The notes beneath the pieces are model-generated. The model was given only the letters and a program-made list of their open reading frames with translations. It ran no database searches and had not been told where the DNA came from. Position numbers and translations under genes: made by a program. From the NCBI RefSeq assembly GCF_900129555.1, contig NZ_FQWC01000001.1:372001-436000 (forward strand): a DNA stretch of 64,000 bases, read 5' to 3'. How positions within the stretch are numbered: position 1 is the stretch's first letter; each line of letters begins with the position of its first letter. Shown here one piece after another: positions 1 through 6,648 of this stretch. The stretch is from Flavobacterium defluvii (GTDB taxonomy: Bacteria > Bacteroidota > Bacteroidia > Flavobacteriales > Flavobacteriaceae).

Positions 1-997
1 TTCCTTTTGTATAATGAAAAGCTAAATTAGAACTCCATTTATCAGACCATGATTCACTCCAGTGTAACTGATAATGATCTTGCTGATAATTATCTGTTTC
101 ATTATCATAAAAACGTACATTTCCTGCTTCGTCTGTATACATTCCTGCAGAATTAAAAGTTCGGTCTGAATTTAGAGTTTCTGCATCAATTCCGTTCCAG
201 GATTGGTATGTTTTTTCGGTTCCGCCAAAAACCAACGCTTTAATTAAAGTAGTTTTTCCAACATAAGTTCCTTGCAGAAAATACGATTTCAAATCGGAGC
301 TGGCACGATCAACATAACCATCAGATTTAATAGTCGATAAACGTCCTGCCAATTCAAAATGATCATTTAGCAAACCAGTACTAAATTTTACCGTTTCTTT
401 TTGAGAATTAAAACTTCCAAATGAACCTGAAACTTCTCCAGTTGGTTTAGACGCATAACTATCAGTAAGCATATTTAAACTTGCTCCAAAAGCACCAGAA
501 CCATTTGTAGAAGTTCCTACTCCGCGTTGTAATTGCAGACTTTCTACAGAAGAAGCAAAATCAGGCATATTTACCCAAAAAGTTCCCTGACTTTCAGCGT
601 CATTATATGGAATTCCGTTTATGGTAACATTTACCCTTGTAGCATCGCTTCCGCGGACTCTGATTCCGGTATAACCAATTCCTCCTCCAGCATCAGAAGT
701 TGTTACTACTGATGGCAGATAATTCATTAAAACGGGAATATCCTGACCAAGATTTCTGTATTTAATCTCTTTTTTATCCATATTACTAAACGTAACCGGA
801 GTTTTTGAAGTAACACGAACTGCCGAAACCAACACGTTATCAAGCTGATTGACTTTTGTCGAATCCTGTTCCTGTGCGAAAGAAAATAGAGAATAGAATA
901 AAGAAAATAGAGTAAAGAAAATGATTTTGGTTCGTGTATATTGAACCTTTGTACCTTTGCAACTTAGTACCTCAGTACCTTTAAAAAATGTTTTCAT
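1..997 (-). CDS. TonB-dependent outer-membrane receptor, partial (C-terminus beyond window), probable thiamine uptake
   Basis: Reading the complement from the ATG at 997 gives an uninterrupted frame to the window edge (332 codons). After a long N-region comes a signal peptide core ending ..YSLFSFAQ, then a short linker and a plug domain (..LDNVLVSAVRVTSKTPVTF.., ..LPSVVTTSDAGGGIGYTGIRVRG.., ..VNVTINGIPYNDAESQGTFW..) and the first barrel strands. This is the architecture of TonB-dependent receptors, which pull scarce nutrients through the outer membrane using the TonB-ExbBD complex. A TPP riboswitch lies in its leader, so thiamine or a derivative is the likely substrate (inference; TPP-controlled receptors are known in Bacteroidota). 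The first 20 or so residues are encoded by a dispersed CTTTG-type repeat, and no other in-frame ATG precedes the signal peptide, so the start is retained. Plug identity is firm; the substrate rests on the riboswitch. Confidence 0.9.
   Translation of the reverse strand, partial: MKTFFKGTEVLSCKGTKVQYTRTKIIFFTLFSLFYSLFSFAQEQDSTKVNQLDNVLVSAVRVTSKTPVTFSNMDKKEIKYRNLGQDIPVLMNYLPSVVTTSDAGGGIGYTGIRVRGSDATRVNVTINGIPYNDAESQGTFWVNMPDFASSVESLQLQRGVGTSTNGSGAFGASLNMLTDSYASKPTGEVSGSFGSFNSQKETVKFSTGLLNDHFELAGRLSTIKSDGYVDRASSDLKSYFLQGTYVGKTTLIKALVFGGTEKTYQSWNGIDAETLNSDRTFNSAGMYTDEAGNVRFYDNETDNYQQDHYQLHWSESWSDKWSSNLAFHYTKG
941..982. repeat. dispersed CTTTG-type short repeat inside the receptor's signal-peptide coding region
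   Basis: The plus strand here reads as short units of the form ACCTTTG, TACCTTTGC, AACTTAGTACC. Similar CAAAG-unit arrays occur between genes, for example at 63477-63510. Here the array is translated in the N-terminal part of the TonB receptor. Confidence 0.5.
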
Positions 998-1015
998 TCG
1001 TAAAAATTTACGAAT
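996..1015 (-). promoter_or_regulatory. 9-bp hairpin overlapping the start codon of the TonB receptor
   Basis: ATTCGTAAA and TTTACGAAT form a perfect inverted repeat with a 2-base loop. In the mRNA (complement) the 3' arm contains the A and U of the AUG at 997-995. It could mask the start codon and act as the output stage of the TPP riboswitch upstream, which would be translational control. The pairing is seen directly; the regulatory role is inferred. Confidence 0.5.
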
Positions 1016-1097
1016 AAAAGGGGGAATTATTCTTTTGTTAAATTAATAAATGTGTTTCACGACAAAGTAAAGTGTGCACGCTCGAAATTGTCGTTTT

Positions 1098-1166
1098 TCC
1101 CTTAGCAACATTACTCGCTCAGGTTCTTTGGGTATGATCTCAGCTCGTTATTTAGAGCACCCCTTT
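1098..1166 (-). promoter_or_regulatory. TPP riboswitch (THI element)
   Basis: On the complement, in order, are GGGGTGC (1163-1157), the thi-box core CTGAGA (1143-1138), ATACCC, GAACCTGA (1126-1119) and closing AAGGGA. These are the conserved blocks of the thiamine pyrophosphate aptamer in the right order and spacing, with a short P3 region (CTC..GAG). About 100 bases separate it from the receptor ATG. That span has a CGACAA/TTGTCG pairing (1088-1093 with 1060-1065) and the start-codon hairpin. No strong T-run terminator was seen, which favours control of translation. The element is downstream of arfB, so it controls the receptor, not the arfB operon. Confidence 0.9.
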
Positions 1167-1204
1167 GAGACAGTGCAAATGTAATGTTAAATATTTCAAA
1201 AATC

Positions 1205-1259
1205 AAATTCCAAATTCCAAAAGCACCTTCGAAGGATTTGTTTTTGGAATTTGGAATTT
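1205..1259. terminator. long AATTCC-type inverted repeat, likely terminator of the arfB operon
   Basis: Perfect 18-bp arms (AAATTCCAAATTCCAAAA at 1205-1222, its complement at 1242-1259) lie 12 bases past the arfB stop. A near-identical palindrome occurs after gldJ (39878-39934), so this is a dispersed terminator-like family. Confidence 0.6.
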
Positions 1260-1271
1260 AAAAATTGAGAT

Positions 1272-1676
1272 TTAATCTATATTTGGTTTTCTTCTTGATT
1301 GTTTTAAATCAGAAATATTCTTTTTGTCTTTAATTCTTTTTTTGATTACAGCTTTTGGAACTTTTGTTGCCTTTCTAATCTTTGGAACATACAAACCTTT
1401 TTTGATAATTTCTAAAAAACGTTTCGTAACAATTTCTTTGTTTTTAAGCTGACTACGGTCTTCGTCGCAATTTAAAATTAGAATATTTTCAGAAGTTAAA
1501 CGAGCAGAAATATTACTTTGCAACAAAAGTTTTTCTTCTTCAGATAAAGCTTGCGATGCGTTTAAATCAAAAGACAAAACAATTTTTGATGAAACTTTGT
1601 TCACATTTTGTCCGCCGGCGCCGCTGCTTCTAACCGCTTTAAAACTTAACTCTGATATGATTTTTTCTATATCCAT
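1272..1676 (-). CDS. arfB: Peptidyl-tRNA hydrolase ArfB-type ribosome rescue factor
   Basis: A 134-residue protein with the release-factor catalytic segment SSGAGGQNVNKVSSK (GGQ at residues 21-23), followed by a basic C-terminal tail (KKRIKDKKN..KQSRRKPN). It matches in length and layout the YaeJ/ArfB family, which hydrolyses peptidyl-tRNA on ribosomes stalled at mRNA ends. In that family the basic tail enters the empty mRNA channel. Its ATG overlaps the stop of the upstream kinase-DUF4301 gene by one base (TAATG), so the two are co-transcribed and probably translationally coupled. Complete class I release factors are far longer, so prfA and prfB are excluded. Confidence 0.9.
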   Translation of the reverse strand: MDIEKIISELSFKAVRSSGAGGQNVNKVSSKIVLSFDLNASQALSEEEKLLLQSNISARLTSENILILNCDEDRSQLKNKEIVTKRFLEIIKKGLYVPKIRKATKVPKAVIKKRIKDKKNISDLKQSRRKPNID

Positions 1677-3790
1677 TATTGTGGTTGATGCGCCGGTTTT
1701 AATAAATCGTTTACGGTTTTTACGGGATTAAAAGTAATTAACGGAACGGCAACAAAAACCGTCAGCCAGTTAGACATCGAACCATTCCACAATCCGGGAA
1801 GTTCATAACTTTTTACAGGTTTTCCTTCTACACTTTTCTCAACAATAAATCCAGATTTTTGATCTACAAATTGTTTCAAATCAAATTTTTCACCTTTATA
1901 GTTTTTAATTCCGCAAACTAAATCAACCGGATTAAAATGGGTCGCTTCTTCTAAAATTTCAAGCTGTTTTTTATTGGTTAAATCAACCTGTGAGGTTTCT
2001 ACAATCTGCAGAGAAATTTCACCTTTTTCATTCATTACCCAAAATGGTCCTCCGCCCGGTTCTCCTTCATTTTTTACCATTCCGCAAACTCTGATTGGTC
2101 GATCGAGAAGTTCTTTAATTTTTACAATTTTATTTTCAAAAGTAAATTTATTAAAGTCTTTAGTCAGTTTAACGTTTAGTCTTTGTGTCAAAAACTCAAC
2201 AATATCTATAAGAATATTTTCGTTTATTTCACCTTTTTCAATTGCGTTTAAATAAGCAAAAACTTTTTGTTGTATTGCAATTAAAATTCCGCCTAAAGCT
2301 TTCTTGTATAACGTGATTTTATCAATGTGATTTTGAATTACATTGTCTATATTTTTTATAAAAATAATATCTGAATCCAGATTATTTAGATTTTCAATTA
2401 AAGCGCCGTGTCCGCCCGGTCTAAAAACCAAATTGCCATTTGTACTTCTCACAATCTTACTTTTTGTATCTACATTGATTGAATCGGTACTTTTATTTTG
2501 ATAAGAATATCCTATATTAATTTTAGTTCCGGATTCTTCTTCAATTTTTTCTTTTACCTCATCAATTGCCGTTTCAAATAAATCCTGATGAATTTCTGAA
2601 ACTGTAAAATGCAGATTCGAAACATTTTTTGCTGTAGCATAATGCACACATTCATTTAAATGTTCTTCAATAGGATTTGCAATATGAGTTTTATATAAAT
2701 GAAAAGGTAAAACGGCTTTTGGTTTGTTTGCAGAATTATAATATTCTGTAGATAAAAGCAATTTTATAAAATAGTAATTTTTATAATCTCTTTCCAGATT
2801 GTCAAAATCAGGATAAAGTTCTTTTAATTTTTTATAAACGGTTTCAAAAAAAGGGAACTTATCCATCCCGATAATAAAAATGGCTAGTTCTTTATCTTTT
2901 TTTCTGTTGATGTAAGCGTTTATGGTTTCTTTCTTGATATCAAAATCATTAATAAAGGCAGTCAGAAACTTGAACATTCTGGTTGCGGCACCAGAAGCAG
3001 GAACAAATTTTTTGATTTTTAAGTTCTCTTTCTGTTTATCAAAAAAAACAGCTTTTTCTACAAAATCAGATTCAGACAAACTTAAAATTCCGTTATTGAT
3101 AGTTGCCGCACTTATTAAATTACTTTTTGCAATTCCTTTTTTAAATACTTTTAATTGTTTTACAATATTTTCAAACGGAATACCATGATTATAGATTTCT
3201 ACAAAATCCTCAGACGACAATCCTTTTTCTTTTAAAACTGCCAAAGCATCAACAATCATTGTAGCTTTTGCTAAACGGCTTTCTTTATTTCCCGAAAGCG
3301 TTATAAAAGGTTTTTTAGTATCTATTAAAGTTTGTTTGAAGACAGAAAATACCGTTTCTCTTCCTTCCGGAGTGTCTCTAATATCGTCTTTTTCCCAGGG
3401 AACATCAATATCCGTTAGAAAAAACAAATCATAATTATGCTCTAATGCCGCTTCGTTTAAAAGCGGATCGCAAAAACCGTAATATACTTCAGAGAAAACT
3501 TTGGTTACCATTAAATTGGTATCGCAAAATAAATATTTATTGGCTTGGGCGAGTTTTTCATTTTCCAATGCAGTTTGCCCGTAAGCAATAGGCATCATAT
3601 CATCGGCCGTACAGATATGCTGATTTTCTTCCCATTTTTCCTGTAGATAATTGCGTGCAAATTCCGGAACCCATTCGGTTTCGTAATATTCTGCAAGCTG
3701 TTTTGCTAAAGTTGTTTTTCCTGTACTTTCAGGTCCAAATAAAGCAATTTTTATTATAGTTGACTTTTGCTGTCTAAGATTTTTCTCCAT
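1676..3790 (-). CDS. NadR-like nucleoside kinase fused to a DUF4301 domain
   Basis: 704 residues in two parts. Residues about 12-190 are a P-loop kinase of the NadR ribosylnicotinamide-kinase type: Walker A GPESTGKT at 19-26, then EFARNYL, DTNLMVTKVFSE and DIDVPWEKDDIRDTPEGR. Residues about 193-704 resemble the uncharacterised DUF4301 family, with VPASGAATRMFK (263-274), RPGGHGALIENLN (from 457) and a C-terminal RVCGMVKNEGEPGGGPFW segment. The G-x-x-TRM and PGGHG segments look like the signature loops of sugar-nucleotide pyrophosphorylases (inference). The gene overlaps the PnuC-type transporter by 37 bases upstream and arfB by one base downstream. Likely role: phosphorylating an imported vitamin or nucleoside, with an unknown second step. 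The kinase call is good; the substrate and the DUF4301 function are open. Confidence 0.8.
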   Translation of the reverse strand: MEKNLRQQKSTIIKIALFGPESTGKTTLAKQLAEYYETEWVPEFARNYLQEKWEENQHICTADDMMPIAYGQTALENEKLAQANKYLFCDTNLMVTKVFSEVYYGFCDPLLNEAALEHNYDLFFLTDIDVPWEKDDIRDTPEGRETVFSVFKQTLIDTKKPFITLSGNKESRLAKATMIVDALAVLKEKGLSSEDFVEIYNHGIPFENIVKQLKVFKKGIAKSNLISAATINNGILSLSESDFVEKAVFFDKQKENLKIKKFVPASGAATRMFKFLTAFINDFDIKKETINAYINRKKDKELAIFIIGMDKFPFFETVYKKLKELYPDFDNLERDYKNYYFIKLLLSTEYYNSANKPKAVLPFHLYKTHIANPIEEHLNECVHYATAKNVSNLHFTVSEIHQDLFETAIDEVKEKIEEESGTKINIGYSYQNKSTDSINVDTKSKIVRSTNGNLVFRPGGHGALIENLNNLDSDIIFIKNIDNVIQNHIDKITLYKKALGGILIAIQQKVFAYLNAIEKGEINENILIDIVEFLTQRLNVKLTKDFNKFTFENKIVKIKELLDRPIRVCGMVKNEGEPGGGPFWVMNEKGEISLQIVETSQVDLTNKKQLEILEEATHFNPVDLVCGIKNYKGEKFDLKQFVDQKSGFIVEKSVEGKPVKSYELPGLWNGSMSNWLTVFVAVPLITFNPVKTVNDLLKPAHQPQ

Positions 3791-4374
3791 TCTAAATAAG
3801 CTGAAATAGCTAAAATTGTAAAAATTAAATATTGAAGTGACAGCATACCTAAGTTGCGATATGCATAAAGAGGTACAACAATTATATCACCAATGATCCA
3901 AAGTGTCCAGTTTTCTATTTTTTTTCTGGCCATGTACCACATTCCTGCAAAGAATATTCCAGACGAAATCATATCAACGTAATTGTCTGGTTCTATTTTA
4001 CGTCCAAAATATTTATAAATGCCGAAAACTACAAAAACGGTCACAATAAACAGTAAGATTCCAATTATTTTTTCATTAAAAGTTGTGCGTGTAATAGGTA
4101 GATTATTCTCTGCAGTCCCTCCTTTTGCCCACACATACCACCCATAAATACTCATTATTGAAAAATAAAAATTGATGATCATATCCCCAATATAACCTGC
4201 AACATATAGCAAATAAACCGATATTGCCGTAGCGATTAATCCTGTTGGATAGACCCAGATATTTTCTTTCTTAGCAAACCAAACACTTAAAATACCGAAT
4301 ACAAAAGTTATAAACTCTAAGACAATATGCCATAAGGGTATACCTTTATAATAATCAAGAAAAAAATCTATCAT
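3754..4374 (-). CDS. PnuC/PnuT-family vitamin transporter
   Basis: 206 residues with about seven hydrophobic segments and PnuC-family features (WVYPTGLIATAISVYLLY, IINFYFSIMSIYGWYVW, WTLWIIGDIIVVPLYAYR). PnuC-type proteins are inner-membrane facilitators that depend on trapping by a cytoplasmic kinase. Members carry nicotinamide riboside (PnuC), thiamine (PnuT) or riboflavin (PnuX). The next gene encodes a NadR-like kinase, which suggests nicotinamide riboside. The nearby TPP-riboswitch receptor suggests thiamine, and receptor-PnuT pairs are known in Bacteroidota. Sequence alone does not decide. It is 25 bases after the GGGPS-like gene and overlaps the kinase start. Confidence 0.88.
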   Translation of the reverse strand: MIDFFLDYYKGIPLWHIVLEFITFVFGILSVWFAKKENIWVYPTGLIATAISVYLLYVAGYIGDMIINFYFSIMSIYGWYVWAKGGTAENNLPITRTTFNEKIIGILLFIVTVFVVFGIYKYFGRKIEPDNYVDMISSGIFFAGMWYMARKKIENWTLWIIGDIIVVPLYAYRNLGMLSLQYLIFTILAISAYLEWRKILDSKSQL

Positions 4375-4399
4375 TGTTTTGAGAAATTTGGATTCTTAT

Positions 4400-5128
4400 T
4401 TATAATTCAAAAAAATGGCTGTCATTTTCAAAAGCAGTTCCAATAACTACTAAATCTGCACCGGCGTTGTAGGCATTTTTGATTCCGTGCAAATCTACAA
4501 TTCCTCCTCCAACAATTACAGGAATTTCTATGTTTTGAGCAATTAACGATATCATTTCCAGCGGAACTGGCTTTTTTGCCCCGCTTCCGGCTTCCAGATA
4601 AATCAATTTATTTCCGAGCATTTCGCCGGCTTGAGCGGTTGCAAGGGCCAGATCTAAATTTTCACGATTAAGCGGTTCCGTTTTACTAACGCGGGCAACT
4701 GCCGTTTCATTGCCGCTTTCGATCAAAATATATCCTGTTGAAATTACTTCGAGATTTGTTTTCTTTAAAATTGGCGCTGCCTGCACCTGATATTCAATTA
4801 AATAATCCGGATTTCGACCTGATAATAACGACAAAAATAAAATACCGTCGGCTTTTGATGAAATTTGAGAAGGATCTCCAGGAAACAAAATTACCGGTAA
4901 ATTGGTTTTTTGTTTTAATTCCGCAATCAATTCTTCTAAAATATTATTCTGAACAATACTTCCTCCAACAAAAATATGCGTAGCAGGCGACTGATTGATT
5001 TTTTCAATTAATCGTCCTAAATTTTCTAAAAGAATTTTATCGGGATCTAAAAGAATAGCCAACAGTTTTTGACCCTTTTTTTTAGCATCTAAAATTTGCT
5101 GATGAATCGTGAGTAATTTTTGCTCCAT
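4400..5128 (-). CDS. Geranylgeranylglyceryl/heptaprenylglyceryl phosphate synthase (group II GGGPS/PcrB family)
   Basis: 242-residue TIM-barrel protein with family landmarks LLDPDK, HIFVGGSIV, PVILFPGDPSQIS, ILFLSLLSGRNPDYLI, STGYILIESG, LIYLEAGSGAKKPV and PVIVGGGIVDLHGI..VVIGTAFE (phosphate-binding loops). The family joins sn-glycerol-1-phosphate to a polyprenyl diphosphate, making the ether lipid precursor typical of archaea; Bacteroidota carry the group II branch. Its product in this phylum is not well understood. First gene of a minus-strand run with the PnuC transporter, kinase-DUF4301 and arfB, and divergent from the Crp/Fnr regulator gene. Confidence 0.9.
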   Translation of the reverse strand: MEQKLLTIHQQILDAKKKGQKLLAILLDPDKILLENLGRLIEKINQSPATHIFVGGSIVQNNILEELIAELKQKTNLPVILFPGDPSQISSKADGILFLSLLSGRNPDYLIEYQVQAAPILKKTNLEVISTGYILIESGNETAVARVSKTEPLNRENLDLALATAQAGEMLGNKLIYLEAGSGAKKPVPLEMISLIAQNIEIPVIVGGGIVDLHGIKNAYNAGADLVVIGTAFENDSHFFEL

Positions 5129-5222
5129 AACGGCTGTAAAAGTAAAAAGTTTTTAACGTAGAAGAACTATTTTGAATAAATTATATTTGTAAAGTCTGTA
5201 TTAATAATCAAACGAACAAATT

Positions 5223-5819
5223 ATGATTGCCTCTGAATTATTAGAAAAATACGGTGCCTTAAAAAAGTCTTTTGAAAAAGGTGAAATTATTTTTGAAGAA
5301 GGAAATCTGCCTACCCATTATTATCAGATAATTTCGGGCGAAATTAAAATGAGTAATTACAATGATGACGGACGCGAATTTATTCAGGGAATATTTTATA
5401 AAGAACAGTCTTTTGGTGAACCGCCATTATTTTTAAACCAAAAATATCCGGCCAATTCAATTGCGGTTGAAGACAGCAAAATACTTCTTCTTCCAAAATC
5501 AAATTTCATGAAAATGCTGGAAGAAAATGCCTCAATAAGTATCAAAATAATCGAAACTCTTGCGCAGCGTTTGTATTATAAATCGGTTATGGCAGCTGAG
5601 ATTTCTACACATGAACCTGAGCATCGTGTTTTAAAATTAATTGACCACGGAATTGCTTATTTTAATTTTAAGAAAGACCAAAACGGATTCTTAATTAATT
5701 TTACGAGACAACAAATTGGAGATTTAACAGGTTTGCGTGTAGAGACAGTTATTCGGGCTATAAAAACTTTGGAAAAAAAGGGCGAACTGAAGATTATTAA
5801 TCGAAAAGTATACAGATAA
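5223..5819 (+). CDS. Crp/Fnr-family transcription regulator without cysteines
   Basis: 198 residues: a cyclic-nucleotide-binding-type beta-roll (about 15-115, with SGEIKMSNYNDDGREFIQGIF and SFGEPPLF), a dimerisation helix, and a winged helix (about 135-198, INFTRQQIGDLTGLRVETVIRAIKTLEKKGELKI). It contains no cysteine, so it cannot carry the iron-sulfur cluster of classical FNR; its signal must be something else (haem/NO, a nucleotide, or other). An FNR-like palindrome lies just downstream, in front of the membrane protein-globin operon, which makes that operon its best target. A TATATTTG box at 5182-5189 is a candidate -7 element. Confidence 0.88.
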   Translation: MIASELLEKYGALKKSFEKGEIIFEEGNLPTHYYQIISGEIKMSNYNDDGREFIQGIFYKEQSFGEPPLFLNQKYPANSIAVEDSKILLLPKSNFMKMLEENASISIKIIETLAQRLYYKSVMAAEISTHEPEHRVLKLIDHGIAYFNFKKDQNGFLINFTRQQIGDLTGLRVETVIRAIKTLEKKGELKIINRKVYR

Positions 5820-5829
5820 AAAAGTTCTC

Positions 5830-5879
5830 GTTTTATGATTAAAATCATAAAACCGAAATCTATTGTGGGTGTACCTTTG
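5830..5879 (+). promoter_or_regulatory. FNR-like operator and promoter of the small membrane protein-globin operon
   Basis: A perfect inverted repeat with 11-base arms (GTTTTATGATT-AA-AATCATAAAAC, 5830-5853) contains TGAT-N4-ATCA, close to the Crp/Fnr consensus TTGAT-N4-ATCAA. A TACCTTTG at 5872-5879 matches the Bacteroidota -7 element TAnnTTTG, and no good -33 TTTG is present. The palindrome centre (5841.5) would be about 42 bases before the start point, the usual position of a class II activator. The sequences are seen; activation is inferred. Confidence 0.65.
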
Positions 5880-5901
5880 TTGATATAAAAATCTGAATAT
5901 C

Positions 5902-6189
5902 ATGACACTATATCAAACAACATTCGACATTTTCAATAGAAATTATATGGGTTCTGCAGCAATGGCAGTAATTGGACAAAGCTGTTTAGGAGGCGCCGCA
6001 GCAATGTACGTTTTAGCAAACGGAACTTCAATTCCGCAAATGATTCAACTGGCTATTATTGTTTTAGCCTGTATCTTTGTAAATACTTCAATTTTGGCAC
6101 AAATGAAACACAAAGTAGTTTTCAACCTTTTGATTCTTAGCTCAATATTAAGTGTAATATTTATTCTTTTAAACACTATATTTCTGTGA
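5902..6189 (+). CDS. Small three-helix membrane protein of unknown function, globin partner
   Basis: 95 residues with three hydrophobic segments (about 15-38, 45-66, 73-94), including AAMAVIGQSCLGGAAAMYVLA and IIVLACIFVNTSILA. No family was recognised. Its stop overlaps the GTG start of the globin gene (GTGA), and it is preceded by the FNR-like promoter, so the two proteins are made together and in response to the same signal. It may be a membrane partner or a redox or NO-related protein (inference). Two conserved-looking cysteines (in GQSCLGG and VLACIFV) lie in predicted helices. Confidence 0.75.
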   Translation: MTLYQTTFDIFNRNYMGSAAMAVIGQSCLGGAAAMYVLANGTSIPQMIQLAIIVLACIFVNTSILAQMKHKVVFNLLILSSILSVIFILLNTIFL

Positions 6190-6584
6190 AAAAGCAAATA
6201 GCAAATCGAGATGATATTTCTTTTTTAGTTCATCAATTCTATACCAAAATAAGAGCCGATAAAGAAATCGGCTTTTATTTTAATACTATAATACAGGATT
6301 GGGATGCACATTTGGAAAAGCTTACAGATTTTTGGGAAACTAATTTGTTTGCCGTCCGTAAATACAAAGGAAACCCGCATGCGGCGCATAATGAAGTCGA
6401 CGAGCATTTTGATGAAAAAATTACCGTAAATGAATTCGGAATCTGGCTGAATCATTGGGCTCAGACTTTAGATGAATATTTTGAAGGCGAAAATGTAGAA
6501 ACCTTAAAAAGACGAGCCCGAAAAATGAGTACGTTTTTATATATGAGTATGTTTCAGCATCGACAAAAAGAAAGTGAAGTTTAA
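6186..6584 (+). CDS. Group III truncated haemoglobin
   Basis: 132 residues matching the group III 2/2 globins: B-helix FLVHQFYTKIRAD with Tyr19 at the expected B10 site, DFWETNLFAVRKYKGNPHAAHNEV with His68 as the likely haem-ligating F8 histidine, and IWLNHWAQTLDEYF with a G-helix Trp. Such proteins bind O2 and NO in the cytoplasm and are linked in other bacteria to nitrosative stress or low-oxygen respiration. The start is a GTG inside GTGA, overlapping the stop of the membrane-protein gene, an arrangement that usually means translational coupling. The gene ends just before a bidirectional hairpin (6596-6636). Confidence 0.92.
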   Translation: MKKQIANRDDISFLVHQFYTKIRADKEIGFYFNTIIQDWDAHLEKLTDFWETNLFAVRKYKGNPHAAHNEVDEHFDEKITVNEFGIWLNHWAQTLDEYFEGENVETLKRRARKMSTFLYMSMFQHRQKESEV

Positions 6585-6595
6585 ACGCGTTACAA

Positions 6596-6636
6596 GTCAT
6601 TGCGAGGAGCGAAGCAGCTTCGTTCCTCGCAATGAC
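6596..6636. terminator. palindrome between convergent globin and PPTase genes
   Basis: GTCATTGCGAGGAGCGAAG is followed at once by its near-complement, GCTTCGTTCCTCGCAATGAC. It is a strong GC-rich hairpin between converging genes, likely terminating both. Such units are commonly dispersed in flavobacterial genomes. Confidence 0.6.
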
Positions 6637-6648
6637 CAACCTTTGTGA

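Noticed and set aside
27..997. Siderophore receptor, as such TonB receptors are usually labelled
   Set aside because: The leader carries a TPP riboswitch and no iron-type operator was recognised, so thiamine is the better-supported substrate.
5223..5819. Classical oxygen-sensing FNR
   Set aside because: There is no cysteine in the protein, so the iron-sulfur cluster of FNR cannot be bound.
6421..6639. 72-codon minus-strand frame starting MVIARNEAASLL
   Set aside because: The start lies in the dispersed palindrome at 6596-6636 and the rest is antisense to the globin gene; such frames arise from this repeat wherever it occurs.
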